Below, one piece after another: positions 23,137 to 34,329 of a stretch of 64,000 nt of DNA. The DNA is from Hyposmocoma kahamanoa (lineage: Eukaryota > Arthropoda > Insecta > Lepidoptera > Cosmopterigidae). The notes below the pieces were generated by a model. That model ran no database searches. It was not told where the DNA came from and worked only from the letters and a program-made list of their open reading frames with translations. The stretch spans positions 3,713,228 through 3,777,227 of the forward strand of contig NW_020653711.1 of the NCBI RefSeq assembly GCF_003589595.1, read 5' to 3'. The stretch's first letter is position 1; each line of letters opens with the position of its first letter. Position numbers and translations under genes: made by a program.

Positions 23137-23364
23137 ACTCCCGGACACATAATTTAAGCCACCTTGCATTTTCAATATTAAATGACAAGAACTATGAGGT
23201 AACTTGCAAACTGGTATACTAAACGTGTTTCCATAAGTCATTGAAAATTTTAATTTTAAGAAGCCAAAGAAAACTTTTTCTTCAATTATAACTATGTTTT
23301 GATATTCTAGCCTTTTAAGGATAAAAATGCAAGGTGGGGTGGTTCGAATTATGAATCCGGGAGT
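23137..23364. mobile_element. Short MITE with ACTCCCGGA termini
   Basis: The ends ACTCCCGGACACATAATT and AATTATGAATCCGGGAGT are inverted repeats. The next inner blocks also pair (CCACCTTGCATTTT with AAAATGCAAGGTGG). It is 228 bp with no coding. Confidence 0.8.
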
Positions 23365-23439
23365 GCATTTTCTTTTTTAAGCATGTAATAATGTAATTGA
23401 GCACAATTATGTCTTTCTACATACCAAACGGTACTATTT

Positions 23440-23960
23440 TTTATATAGTTGTGATTTATATATATATATATATATTTTATTGCACCGAATAAGATACATC
23501 AGAAATATTAGATTAACAGAAAGTGAGCAAAGGTGGACTTATCTCTAAAAGAGATCTCTTCCAGCCAACCCAGGGCAGTGAGAGCTAAGGTTATAAGCGG
23601 GCCATAGCATGCAAGAGAAAGTGTGGAAGAAATATTATAAATATAAATAAAGGACATGAATAAAAAAAAATACAGTTACTTGCATAAGCATTGTAATGAA
23701 TAATAATAAATAGCATCAATATGTAAATAGTGTAATATGTACATACAGGTACAATAAGTAAAAACACAATAAGATGATTACTAAGATAGTTCCGCAAGAA
23801 AGTGCGCTTTAAACCTTTTCTTGAAAGAAGTGATAGACGGGCTAGACTGGATATTTTTTGTGTCATTAAAAATAATCTGTTTTGTAAATTCCCAAAAATT
23901 TTACATACATATTGACTCAATTTGAAACAAAGACCTATGTGCAAGACTGCTTATTCTCAG
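23440..23960 (-). mobile_element. CR1/Jockey-like LINE 3' end
   Basis: The minus-strand frame ending near 23780 reads DTKNIQSSPSITSFKKRFKA and a few more residues to a stop, a typical C-terminus of these reverse transcriptases. The 3' end has AAGAGATCTCTTCCAGCCAA (plus strand) and TTATTGCACCGAATAAG, a familiar lepidopteran LINE tail, followed by a (TA)n run at 23458-23478. Confidence 0.65.
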
Positions 23961-24779
23961 AACATTTTACATTTTGTTTGTTGTTCTTCACTGTGTATGT
24001 CAGATTGACCACTGTTCAATTTTATAAGATAGGTCTTAGTTTGAATAATGAGCTCATGTACCATCCTTTTTTTGCAGTATAATCACATTAGACTTTGTTC
24101 TTCGGATGAGTGAATATCATCATGCCTGTCTCCCACCAGAGAGCCTATACACCTCCACTTGCTACTCTCATGACAAATCTCCCTTGCTTCCTCCACTCCT
24201 ATCAGTCTCTTCATATATGCCCGTTTATTCTTAGCACTTTTAGCCTTAGCATTTCTTAAGAAAAAAACAATTTAATTTCAAATATCGTCAATTTATTATT
24301 CAAGGTGCTATATCTACATGTAATAAGTACCTATAGTTGTGACTTCTAATAATTATGTAGGTATGTATAATGTTGTGTGCCCTATGATGTCTGAGTCTGG
24401 TAGCGTATGTCCTTTTCATGGATTAAATACAAGTAAACTGCGTATGTGTTTTTGGCGCTTTGTATCAGTGGCGTAATTCAGCAGTATGTGGGTTGCGGTT
24501 TTCGATGAGACGATAGCTTGGATAGTTTTATATTGTGATTTTGTTTATACCTTCATATACATACATTTTCCTTTTATGATAATTACTTTGTAAGCACTAA
24601 ATAAATCAATAAATAATCATTGATTAAAGACCTCTCCATGCCTACTTTCTTGCCGGATTGTTTGTGAGTTTATACATTATCCATTTCATGTTTTAGTTCC
24701 TAATAATTAAGATACTTTTTAGGATAAGCGGAATGATATTGTGCATAGTTATGCAATATTATATATTTTTTCTCAACAG
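23961..24779. other. Region upstream of SNM1A; first coding exon not identified
   Basis: No exon with a start codon and a phase-0 donor could be chosen here. A stretch at 24120-24230 (CTCCCACCAGAGAGCC...) is compositionally distinct but unassigned. Confidence 0.4.
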
Positions 24780-24860
24780 AATTCGATTGTGAGTCGTTGT
24801 TCTCTTTCAATAAGAAAGAGAAAGAATAATGTAAAAAATTCACCAAAGAAAGTAAAACAA
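24780..24860 (+). CDS. DCLRE1A: SNM1A exon A (first visible)
   Basis: Acceptor TTTTTCTCAACAG, donor CAA/GTAAGT. It encodes 27 residues ending KNSPKKVKQ, basic and nuclear-signal-like. Only phase 0 is open, and it joins in phase to the next exon. Confidence 0.7.
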
Positions 24861-27800
24861 GTAAGTTCTCTAACATTCTCTACTCTCTTATTTGTGATTT
24901 GCAGAGGACTGCAAGCAAGGATTGCTATACTTATATATAGACATTCCACTTTATAAATTTATCCACAACAATAAGTATATAGCAAATAAATTTTGGAATG
25001 CAAGTTGTTTTTGTCAATTTTTATTGCATGTTATTTTTCCTTTATTCATTATTTGTTTCTTATTTTAGTCACAAGTTACTAATGTATTAAAATATCTATA
25101 GTGTATTTATGTGAGCACTTATAAAGTACAAAAATGAAAGTCCTGTTGGAACCAGGGGATTCACTTTCCCTGCTTCTGAAGATTTTCATCCTGTGGGAAA
25201 TACTAATATGGGTTTTTTTCTTAAGACAATTTAAATTTTTTTAGTATGCATTTTGATAAGCGAGAGGCATGGTTTTTATTTTGTAGATACTGAAACCGCA
25301 TTGAATGCTCCTCTGCACTTTGTTATAATCTAAGTTAATTTGCTGCTTAAAGAACTTGCATCTTATTTTAGATCTTCACGCAGAACACTAAAAGAATTGA
25401 CAAAGAAAACTTTCAAAACGCACAGAACATACAGCCAAATAAAGTACAAAAACAAAAAACCATCGATGAATGCAGCATTGGGTTTTCAGCTATTGAAGAC
25501 TTAAACTCGGTTAAAAACTACGCAGCGTCTAGTCCCTTCTCTTTTGAAGACCTAGAACATTCCTCAACACAGGACATAGTTGCTTGTGTAAATACAGGAA
25601 CAAATAAAGAAGATGATCTTAGGAATCGCAACAAATCTTTAATAACGGTTTCTTCTGCTACTGAAATTGATCAAAATTTACTAGACCATAGCAAAAGCAC
25701 TGTTGTATATGAAGTAAATTCAACACCTGCCATTTCCGTATCCTTTGGAGTCATAAACTGTGATACAGTGAATGTCAGCACAAAGCGTAGCAGTATAAAG
25801 AATATCGAAATTTCTCATAAGGATAATATTACCGTAGTTGATTGTGAAATGATAGAAGATTATACTATTAAAGAATTAGAAAGCGATGATGAAGTAAACG
25901 AATCTCCAAGCCCACCAAAGAAATTAGCTGTATCTGTCAACTTAGAAATAAAAAAGCAAAAGTCTGAAGAGAACTCAATTCTAATTTTAAATACAGATGC
26001 CATCGAAAGGCTGTCTCACGTCATAGTTCAACCACCAAATTACAAATTAGTGAAAAGACAAATTACCGATAGGAGGAAATTCAAAAAGAGCTTTACGAAA
26101 ACAAGAGGAGTAAAAAATGTGACGTCGGCGCGTTGTGGTCTGAAACAAAGGACTATTGATACTTACTTTATTAGGCATACTGATAGTGCTGTAGTTGTAC
26201 AGGAGACGCTCGTGGCGCAGAGTGGTCCATGTGGTAATGTGTGTGATGATATGAGCAGAAGGCTAGGTGTGGCGGATACCTTAAAAGGCGAACGCCAATT
26301 GAGTCGAAGCTCGTACATATCGAGGAAGGAAGATGGATCGCCGAAACCCAAAACTATCGTTCCAAAAACAGAGTCCGCAAGACCACAGAACAGCAGAAGC
26401 CAAACTTCTGAGGTGCAGCGGTTTCACGGTGACACTTCACAGTCGCAGTCTCCGAGAAAGAATGTAGACCCCATGCAGTTCAGCCTATCAGCAAAAATAC
26501 GTACGAACAGAACAGCGACGACACCGAGAATACCCCATTTTAAGATAATTGCAGGTACATATTGCAATAAAACTTGTATATTTATTCATGTATTCGTTGT
26601 ACTTTTTGGTTTTACACTTAGGGCATCTTCAAATTAGACACTTATACTAGAGCTGCAGTGGCGCCATTGCGGTGCTGCAGCCCTGGCTCTACTGATTTTC
26701 ATACAATATTTAGAACCACAGCTGCAGCGCCACAGTCATGCCACTTTCGCAGAATATGAGAATAAAAGCGTCTTATTTGAAGGCCAACATTTCAAAACTT
26801 TCAAAATTAAACTCAAACAGAAAAAGTTCGTTTAAAATTCACCCTTCAACATGTACTTTACCATGTTTAATTTAGCTGGGTTCGTAACAAAAAATCTTCC
26901 AAATAGATTTTCAACCACTTCACATAAACACTAAACATTTCGTTAATTTCATCACACTTATGACAATTGGGGCAAATTTAACTTTCTCTTTTTCGGTCCA
27001 GAGTTAAATACTCTATGAAATAATTATTTTTTAAGGCACCCATTTCGCAGTGGACGCTTTCTCTTACGGCGACATACCGCAGGTGAAGTACTACTTTCTC
27101 ACCCATTTCCACTCGGACCACTACGCGGGACTCAAGAAAGGGTTCAACAAAGCTTTGTACTGTTCCAAAATTACTGGTGAGTTGTCGAGTTCCTAGATTT
27201 TCGTGATTGTTATTGTTATTTTTTGGGCCCAAATCGCGTATATTATATGTTTTTTCAAACAAGCAAACGTTTCGGATCCTTACGTATTTCTGCCGTCAAG
27301 CATTACTGCGTACCGGTTTTTAAGGGTAAGCGTGCTGGTGTAAGTACAGATACACGGTACTTGTCAACTTACACATCAGGGTGACGGGCGCAGCGGCAGT
27401 GCCTCTCAGATCTTTGCTACTTATAAGCCCTTGAGTGACAGTGCAACTGTTATGGACAGGCGTATTATTTAACACCAGACGCACGACTAGTTCGTCCTGT
27501 CACTTGATATTATAAAGAAAGGACCCATTGCACTGATTGAGATTGCAAAGTAATCTACCAGTTATGTCTAATATTAATGCAAACCACACTTTTCACTGTA
27601 GCTATTTGCATTAATATTTGACATAACTGGTTGATGACTTTACCATCTTGGTCAGTTGTGAATATGGAACCTGTAAAGGGCTCGAAACGTTAGTTTGTTT
27701 GAAAAAAAATATACGTAATATAGATCTGAAAAAATACTTTCATTACCTATACTGCAGAGTTATATGAAATTGACTTGATTGAAAACCTTATCAAGTCGTA

Positions 27801-30800
27801 TTATTATATTTAATTTTCAAGTGACGTAACGAACAAGTTGTGCGCCTGATGGTAAGTTACACGCCTGTCCATAACAGTTGCAGTGCCACTCAGAGCTTCA
27901 AAATTGCAAAGATCTGAGAGGCACTGTCACTGCGCCCATCACCCAGACACATAAGTTGACAAGTCCCATGTGCCTGTAATTTCACCAGCACCCTTACCCT
28001 TCAAAACCGGAACACTGTAATGCCGACGTTACTGCTTGGCGGCAGAAGTAGGTAAGGTGGCAGTACTTCCCTGGACAAAGTCTTTCACAAGGAGCTCTAC
28101 TGCTCCTACATTTGTGGATACCAAACAACTTTTTAGAGTAGTGTAGTTAGGTAACTAGCACTCTGTATTTAAAAAAACATGTAAATTTGGTATAGAGTAG
28201 TCCGGCTGATTCTAATTGAAATCGATTAGTTCTGTGGGTTACTGCTAAGGTTTTTGAAGGTGGTAAGTAGATTAAGGAAAATATGATGAAGATTAACGTC
28301 AGAATGAAGATGTCGTTAACGTAACTGTCAAATAAAGTGAGTTTTTACAATACGAGACGACAAAACTTTATTCATCCTTTAAAAAATGAAAGGTCGCTTG
28401 TTAAAAACTGGCATAGGGGAGATTATATCTGTGGCTAGGTACAAGAAGTGCCTAAGTTCCAAGATCATCAGCGATCACTGCAGTTTTTAAAGAGGTATTG
28501 CGTTTTTATTATTAGGGTGTCACCACACTTGTTAAAGCGGAATCGACTTAAGCCAGTCAAAAAAAAAACTATGTCCATGTAATATGTTGTACATTTTGCT
28601 TCCGCTTGAACCGCCGATGCGAAACGCACGCCTTTTTAACCGATTTAAAAAAAGTATTAGATTCTCAATTCGACTGTATTTTTTCTTTTTTGTGAACTGA
28701 TTTTGATGATTCATTTTTGTTGGAAAGAGGATTATGTTAGTATTGGTCCCATTTAAATTTGAAGACAATATTCCACCTCTAAGGGTGGCAAGCTAGGGGA
28801 TGAATCCTTTTTCGTGCTCTTTCCGGTAGCTGATTTCAATAAAATTTAGCAAATAGATGCAAATCCACGAACTTTTGAGGTCGGTTTTTTACTGAGATTA
28901 TTTTGTTCATATGTATGTCGCTCATATAAAGCTTTTTTGATCGATGACCGTGGTGACTCCTTTACTCTTGTTTTTTTTTTAACAGCTGAACTTTGTGAGT
29001 CGCGTCTGGGCGTGAACAGTAGGTACCTCTACGTGTTAAATTTCGACGAGCCGATCGTTCTCGACGGTGTTGAGGTGACTGCTGTGGACGCCAATCAGTA
29101 AGTTGCAATTACTTTCTATTCTCAGGCGATAAAGCACACGGCTGTGTGATTCCTGATGGTATTTCTGTAATGTGAAGTGAGCCCAAAAATGACGATTTGA
29201 AGTATTTCGACGACACGGAAAATCGGTTTTCCGACATTAAGGGTGCCTTTAATTTTGGTTTTAATTAAGGTTTGTGGTAGTGTGGCTGCTGGTATGGTAT
29301 TCTGGGTCCTCAATATTAAACATTTTGTACATTGAGACCAGGGGGTGCACTCCCGTTCTCAGTCCGACATCTATCCGAATCAATTGCTGTCATATAAGTA
29401 ATACTAGACCAAAAAGACTAGAAAAGACCTATGTATGATGCGATGATGCTTCATGCTTGACATTGTATTTTCATTTGGTCGAGTATTATAACAGCAATTA
29501 TTTCGGATGGATGTCGGACGGAGAACGAAAGTAGACCCCCTGGTGTGATTGTTTGGCATATTTTTATTGTTATTATCCCCAGTTGTCCTGGCGCTATAAT
29601 GCTCCTGTTTACGCTGAGTAGCGGCAAAACATTGCTGCACACAGGAGACTTCAGGGCTTCGCCCGCAATGGAATCCTACCCTGTCTTCTGGAATAAGGAT
29701 ATAAGTACAATTTACCTTGACACAACGTGAGTTCTTTGTATATACCACTCGATTATAAACTTTTCCAATTGTAATGTAAATAAGACGTAAAGTATATGCA
29801 GTGGCAAAGATATTTGCTTTAATAACTTTTTTAAACTAAAAACTATATTTATTACGTATTTACTCTCAAATATAAATAATAACAAAATGCTTAAGTATTA
29901 TCGCTAAAGTCCTTTCCAATCCTAAAATAGCTTTGTTTGCAAGCGCAGATTGTAGCTATCCGCGTCCCTTTTTTGTTGACCCTATTTTCTTTATGAATAC
30001 TTTTGTTTGTAATAAAAATACGATCTAGCCCTTTTGGTTGATAAGAATTAGCACGCTACGAGTGGCCATTACTGACCGCCGCTGCTTGCACGCAAAAAGA
30101 ATCGTAAGGGAGTCACCAAACACCGGACTCGTCTTGCTGCGATTGTATTTAACCATACTTGTCGCGTTAAGCCGATTCACCGTTAACATGACCGTTGTTT
30201 GTAAACCAAGATTAGCTGTCGTCGGCATGCGTCCAGACGCGATTTGGCAGAAAGCAGATTCGTTGCCGACCAGTGACGAGACGCGTTCGTGTGAACTGAT
30301 GTGAAACGCACGTCTTTTTCGCTCTTACGTTCATGGCCATAAAGCTTTTTCAGACAGACTTAATGCGATTCTGCGTTAACAAGTGTGGTGACTCCCTAAG
30401 GGCGTGTTTTTATTCGACACGAATTTCATCGCGTGGAGACCGCGTGGCTGCCGCACAGTGACCGTGTGCATTTAACTGTCATTGCAAAATACGCTCTATT
30501 TATTTAGCTTTTACGTTTTAACTTAAATGAGCGCCACTTGCGCGCGGGCGAGACTGGCTTGTCTTTGGTCTACGCGGCGACCGCGCGGTTGTATTGTTCC
30601 GAGGAATTTAAATGTTGTTGCCTAGTGAATACAATTCAGATTCGCCATTAATGTACGTGAAAACGTGATAACTGGGTGGACACCACGCAGCAGCCGCGCG
30701 ACAAGTTTCGCATCGTGTAACTGGGCACTAAGAAGTCTGGAAGTACACAGTCGTGACACGCGTGCGCCACTTTTCAGTAGCAATCACTAATTACGCGTGG

Positions 30801-33800
30801 ACTTTCCTGATAGTACCTACCTAATGTCAACATTGCCGTTGCACAAACTAGTTGCTAAATTTATCCCTGTTTGTTGGTAGGTCAATGCCTATGTTTTAAT
30901 AAGTTAATATGATATATTGCAAAAATTTATATTACATTAAACCTTTACATTTGGGATGTATATTTTTATTCTGATTATCACATTTTATCGTTGTATTCAG
31001 TTTGTTCTTTTTTCTTTGTATAATACACTGTAATATTAAGACTATTCTGCTCAATTTAATGCAAGCTGTGTTCTTCCTTAAATTGTTGTGCGTCTAGCTA
31101 AACACCTTTATGTAAAATGTAGATGTATCGATGTAACAATTGCTGACGAATCTCAATAAATAAATGAATAAAAAAGAAAGTTATTCTCACTTGTTGCAGC
31201 TACTGCAATCCCCGCTACGACTTTCCAACACAAGATCAAAGCCTAGAGATGGCGTTGTACTATCTGCGACAGAAGAAACTCGCATTAGAGAAAGTTGGGA
31301 AGAAGTTCTCGTCGGTACTCATTGTGTGCGGCACTTACACTATTGGTGATTACCATATTTTTGGAACCATATAGTTATTTTTGTGTTGGCTCATATTGCA
31401 GGGTAAAGACGTTGGTCAGTATCTCGTTTTTGAGCTGCAAGAAACGCTGGCCCCTTATAGAACTTCAGACAGTTTTAGTTAAATTTTATTCCGTCAAATT
31501 TGTTTCCTGTTGTACTCCTTGGGTTCTCAAAACAAATATAATAAAAGTCAAAAGTTTTAAAAGTCATAAGTGAGCTAGATGTAAAACCGTTAAAAGATCT
31601 GGTAAAACGAAAAAACAAAGAACTTGACTAAAAATTATGGCGTTAGGACGATTTTTTTAGCTTTGTTCCAATCTGTTTTCTGTGAACACGTATAAAAAAA
31701 ATTTACAAATATTTTCAGGCAAAGAGAAATTTTTCCTTGGCATGGCAAAAAGAGTAGGTTGTGCCGTATGGGCGTGCCCTGAAAAGGACAAAGTTCTACA
31801 GATCGTGGAAGGCCACAGCTTCAGCCACGCGCCGTCTCAGGCCTGCCAGCTCCACGTCGTGCCTATGAGGGACCTTACACATGATGTGAGTGTAATAGAT
31901 TGTATAACAACAGCGAGTAGGACAACTCCCGCCTATTCGGCGCGTAAATGCCTATTTTTTTATTAAGAGTTTTGGCTTGGATACAAGGCCTTTGAGCCAT
32001 GTCTTCGTTTAATTATCAGGTTCCTCAATAAATATTTTCCATCGTAGTTCTAGTACATCATGTTTTCACTTTCTCTTATATAACTTAATTCCTCTTGTTT
32101 GGGTTTTATACCAGAGACGCGGATTGGTATCTTGATTACGGAGTATGACTATGAAATAGAAAAGAAATGCTGAACAATTCTGAAGTTGACTTTTGTTTCA
32201 ACTACGACAAACACACCAATGAACACGTCTACTATTTGATATTGTGTAAACAGAGCGATCGCTTTAATTCTTTTAGTAGCAGTAGACCTCCTTGTGAAAG
32301 AGTTGGTTCAGGGAAGTACTGCCACCTTATCTATTTCTGCCGCTAAGCAGCAATGTGAACATTACTGCTTCGAATTCATTACCGGTTTCGAAGGGCAAGA
32401 TGCTGGTGAAATTACAGGCACATGGGACTTGTCAACTTATGTCTTTGGGTGTCGGGCGCAGTGGCAGTGCCCCTCTGATCTTTGTGATTTAAAGCTCTGA
32501 GTGGCACAGCAACTGTTATGGACAGGCGTATCGCTTACCACCAGCCACACGAGTTGTTCATCCCGTCACTTAGTATTAAAAAAATATATATATACTATGC
32601 ATGGTGCGTGTGACGACCCGCGCTATGCAACGCAAGTGAACCGCGAGATTATGCGTATGTTTGTGTGCGTTCCTACGCGGTGGGTGTATACACAGACAAG
32701 CCGCACTGGTACGTTTGTATGGAGTTATCATACTTGTCTTATTATACCATGCAGAAAGTAGGAATTTTAACATGGAAATTGAAAATAAAAATTTCAGAAA
32801 CTAAGCAGTTACCTGGAATCCCTGCAGGGCGCGTTCACCGAAGTGGTGGCGTTCAAGCCGAGCGGATGGGAGAATGGGAAAAACTCCACCGTCGAGAAGG
32901 AGCCTGTCACCATACATGGTTAGAATATGTAGATGTGATCGCACCTCATATCAGTACAGAGTACTAAAAAACCTGCCTTAAAAGTTCGTGGAATTACATC
33001 TATTTGTCAAGTTTTATTGATATCGTTTACAGGAAAGTGCTCGAAACTAGATTCATCCCCTAGTGTGTCACCCTTAGTGATGGAATATTTTCTTCAAATT
33101 TAAATGGGACCAATAGATACACAAAGCCACACAAAAAACAGTTTGCATACAAATAATTAATTGACAATTAAAATTCAAATAAATACGAAGTATGTGGTAA
33201 GGTCTGTGTTGCAGCGTCATGCCAACACGGGACTTTACTCAGCATATGCTGCAGTAACATACCACAGCGATGGGTTTCAGTCAGCCCGTAGAGCTCGACA
33301 ATAATGAGTTAACCTCTTTCCAACAAAAAAAGAATCGTCAAAATGTCGAAGTTGTCGCGTAACATACAAATAAAAGGGTCTAATTGAGAATCTCCTCCTT
33401 TTTTGAAATCGTTTAAAAATGGCTTATGACTCCTTTATTGTTACAGGCATACCGTACAGCGAGCATTCTAGTTTCTGGGAGATGATCCGGTTCGTTAAAT
33501 TCCTCAAGCCCCAGCAAGTCGTGCCCACGGTAGATATTTCGGGCGGACCCAGATCTGTTCAGGTAAAGTTTTATAATGAGCAAACTAATAAAATCTCGTA
33601 CTCTATAAGATTTTTTCATATTTTTCGTATCTAAACTGCGTATATTTGTTTTTTCAAGCAAACCAACGTTTAGAACCCTTTACAGGTTCCATCGTCACGG
33701 TTGACAGTCAGCCACCGTTTGTGACGTTGGCTTGTTTAATAATACAAATATAGGTTCATTTCCTATATATAACAATCGGGAAAACCTAAGAACTCTATAG

Positions 33801-34221
33801 AATTATAATATTTATTTATTGAATATCATGATATTTTAATATTATGATATTATTTTTTTGGGAAATACTTCACTAGTTTGTTATTTATTAGTTTATTATT
33901 ATTGATACAAAAATCAAACAATATAAAGAAAAATCTCTGAAATTTGATCTACTGTGTTGCCATGCGAGGGCTACCGCTCTTAAATGAGTGAAGAAACTTA
34001 ATAAATTTCTCACGGCAAAACAAGCTGTTTAAACTCAATACAAACTTGTAACAATGTTATCCGTTAGTTTAGTTAATGTCCGAGTGTCATGGTGGTTTTC
34101 TATTAAAAATTTGCAGGCATACTTCCCATGTCCGCTGGTGATGAAGGAGGAGGGGCAACAGAGTCGGGTGACGGACTATTTCAGCATACAAAGTCGACAG
34201 CAAGCCTCCGCTGTCACTTGA
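24780..34221 (+). CDS. DCLRE1A: DNA cross-link repair 1A (SNM1A/DCLRE1A) nuclease, 5'-incomplete gene
   Basis: SNM1A is a nuclear 5'-3' exonuclease that trims DNA past interstrand cross-links during replication-coupled repair. Ten exons join in phase: 24780-24860, 25372-26554, 27036-27176, 28986-29097, 29583-29726, 31200-31345, 31719-31885, 32798-32918, 33447-33562 and 34117-34221, giving about 771 residues plus a missing N-terminus. The long second exon is low-complexity and polar, as in the family's N-terminal half. It holds a PCNA-box QRTIDTYF (26146-26169). The catalytic half has [11 protein letters not shown] (metal-binding HxHxDH), DANHCPGA, HTGDFRA and YLDTTYC, then the beta-CASP part with CGTYTIGKEK, FKPSGW and GIPYSEHSS, matching vertebrate SNM1A in order and spacing. 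A second PCNA-box-like QSRVTDYF lies just before the stop. I see no frameshift. Introns are filled with repeats. Family assignment is very secure; the 5' end is not. Confidence 0.95.
25372..26554 (+). CDS. DCLRE1A: SNM1A exon B, polar N-terminal region with PCNA box
   Basis: Acceptor CTTATTTTAG, donor GCAG/GTACAT, 1183 nt ending in phase 1. It opens with [14 protein letters not shown]. The sequence is acidic and serine-rich with basic patches, contains the QRTIDTYF motif, and ends PHFKIIAG, which leads into the nuclease fold. Confidence 0.95.
27036..27176 (+). CDS. DCLRE1A: SNM1A exon C, HxHxDH metal site
   Basis: Encodes [11 protein letters not shown] and [19 protein letters not shown]. The His-Phe-His-Ser-Asp-His block (27104-27121) is the metallo-beta-lactamase metal ligand motif. 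Phase 1 at both ends. Confidence 0.97.
27225..27530 (+). repeat. R5 fragment followed by R3 repeat (SNM1A intron)
   Basis: GCGTATATTATATGTTTTTT and CAAACGTTTCGG are an R5 arm. From about 27285 the sequence follows R3 (CCGTCAAGCATTACTGCGTA to GTCCTGTCACTTGATATTAT). Confidence 0.65.
27551..27765. repeat. Small foldback and R5 half-element (SNM1A intron)
   Basis: CCAGTTATGTCTAATATTAA with TTAATATTTGACATAACTGG forms a near-perfect hairpin at 27559-27631. It is followed by an R5 arm (GAAACGTTAGTTTGTTTGAA ... ACTTTCATTACCTAT). Confidence 0.7.
27815..28110 (-). repeat. R3 repeat (SNM1A intron)
   Basis: A near-complete reverse copy from AATTTTCAAGTGACGTAACG to CACAAGGAGCTCTACTGCTC. Confidence 0.8.
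28507..28975. repeat. R7 foldback with nested R4 (SNM1A intron)
   Basis: The left R7 end GGGTGTCACCACACTTGTTA and the right end ATGACCGTGGTGACTCC enclose a reverse R4 copy (about 28660-28895: CGACTGTATTTTTTCTTTTT to CTTTTGAGGTCGGTTTTTTA). Confidence 0.65.
28986..29097 (+). CDS. DCLRE1A: SNM1A exon D
   Basis: Acceptor TTTTTTTTAACAG, donor CA/GTAAGT. It encodes [17 protein letters not shown] to TAVDAN and splits the His codon of DANHCPGA with the next exon (phase 2). Confidence 0.95.
29338..29542. mobile_element. CCAGGGGG MITE (SNM1A intron)
   Basis: CCAGGGGGTGCACTCCCGTTCT on the left, shortened here by point changes, pairs with GAACGAAAGTAGACCCCCTGG on the right. Same family as 2264-2467. 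It lies about 40 bp upstream of exon E. Confidence 0.8.
29583..29726 (+). CDS. DCLRE1A: SNM1A exon E, HTGDFR motif
   Basis: Begins [15 protein letters not shown], contains LLHTGDFRA (metal-ligand Asp) and ends in the split Thr of YLDTTYC. Donor AC/GTGAGT, phase 2. Confidence 0.97.
29925..30395. repeat. Mixed repeat remnants (SNM1A intron)
   Basis: TTTGCAAGCGCAGATTGTAG resembles the reverse of 7260-7310. From 30330 the R7 end (ACTTAATGCGATTCTGCGTT then GTGTGGTGACTCCC) is present. The open frames here on both strands mirror each other and are not genes. Confidence 0.5.
30396..30790. repeat. GC-rich foldback family R9, partial copy (SNM1A intron)
   Basis: GACACGAATTTCATCGCGTG, AAAATACGCTCTATTTATTT and the CGCGGCGACCGCGCGG core are shared with 43362-43900 and 62020-62160. 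Confidence 0.6.
31200..31345 (+). CDS. DCLRE1A: SNM1A exon F
   Basis: Acceptor TTGTTGCAG. It encodes [19 protein letters not shown] and [10 protein letters not shown], and ends in phase 1 before GKEK. The donor G/GTGATT is weaker than usual. Confidence 0.95.
31719..31885 (+). CDS. DCLRE1A: SNM1A exon G, beta-CASP segment
   Basis: Acceptor ATATTTTCAG, donor GAT/GTGAGT. It encodes [20 protein letters not shown] through [13 protein letters not shown], equivalent to the substrate-capping beta-CASP region. Confidence 0.95.
31962..32018 (+). repeat. R8 left-edge fragment (SNM1A intron)
   Basis: TTTTGGCTTGGATACAAGGC then GAGCCATGTCTTCGTTTAAT matches 20620-20660. Confidence 0.6.
32278..32585 (+). 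repeat. R3 repeat (SNM1A intron)
   Basis: A near-complete forward copy from GCAGTAGACCTCCTTGTGAA to CATCCCGTCACTTAGTATTA with an A-run and (TA)n after it. Confidence 0.8.
32798..32918 (+). CDS. DCLRE1A: SNM1A exon H
   Basis: Acceptor AAAATTTCAG. The correct frame reads [20 protein letters not shown] then PSGW, and ends in phase 1 at ATACATG/GTTAGA. Confidence 0.93.
32955..33412 (+). repeat. R4 repeat split by an unidentified insertion (SNM1A intron)
   Basis: The left part 32955-33112 (AGTACAGAGTACTAAAAAAC to TAAATGGGACC) and the right part 33315-33412 (CTTTCCAACAAAAAAAGAAT to CTCCTTTTTTGAAATCG) are one R4 copy. The 33113-33314 insert has no recognised identity. Confidence 0.7.
33447..33562 (+). 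CDS. DCLRE1A: SNM1A exon I, SEHSS motif
   Basis: Acceptor TTGTTACAG, donor CAG/GTAAAG. It encodes [19 protein letters not shown], with the late catalytic His of the family, then [18 protein letters not shown]. Confidence 0.97.
33590..33790. mobile_element. R5 palindromic MITE, degraded (SNM1A intron)
   Basis: CTGCGTATATTTGTTTTTTC, CCAACGTTTAGAACCC and TTCATTTCCTATATATAACA follow R5 order. The right arm is partly deleted. Confidence 0.65.
33830..33980 (-). repeat. SINE B-like remnant (SNM1A intron)
   Basis: ATACTTCACTAGTTTGTTAT and the degenerate tRNA-like block TGCCATGCGAGGGCTACCGC are in the order of the SINE B reverse strand. Confidence 0.5.
34117..34221 (+). CDS. DCLRE1A: SNM1A last exon with C-terminal PCNA-box-like motif
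   Basis: Acceptor AATTTGCAG, stop TGA at 34219-34221. It encodes [20 protein letters not shown] then [17 protein letters not shown] (34159-34182) fits the Q-x-x-hydrophobic-x-x-aromatic-aromatic PIP box. Confidence 0.92.
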   Translation, partial: AYFPCPLVMKEEGQQSRVTDYFSIQSRQQASAVT

Positions 34222-34329
34222 GTTTAAGGTTAGTGTATACGCAAATCTCCCATTTTGTAATTTATACCTTTGTGTAAGATTGCAATGATTACTGCAACCA
34301 AGCAATATCTATTTATTTAAGGGCTTTGG

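Noticed and set aside
24741..24779. Methionine at 24741 as the SNM1A start
   Set aside because: A strong polypyrimidine-AG acceptor separates it from exon A, and the intervening codons look intronic.
26163..26351. Minus-strand ORF inside SNM1A exon B
   Set aside because: Antisense shadow of a long real exon.
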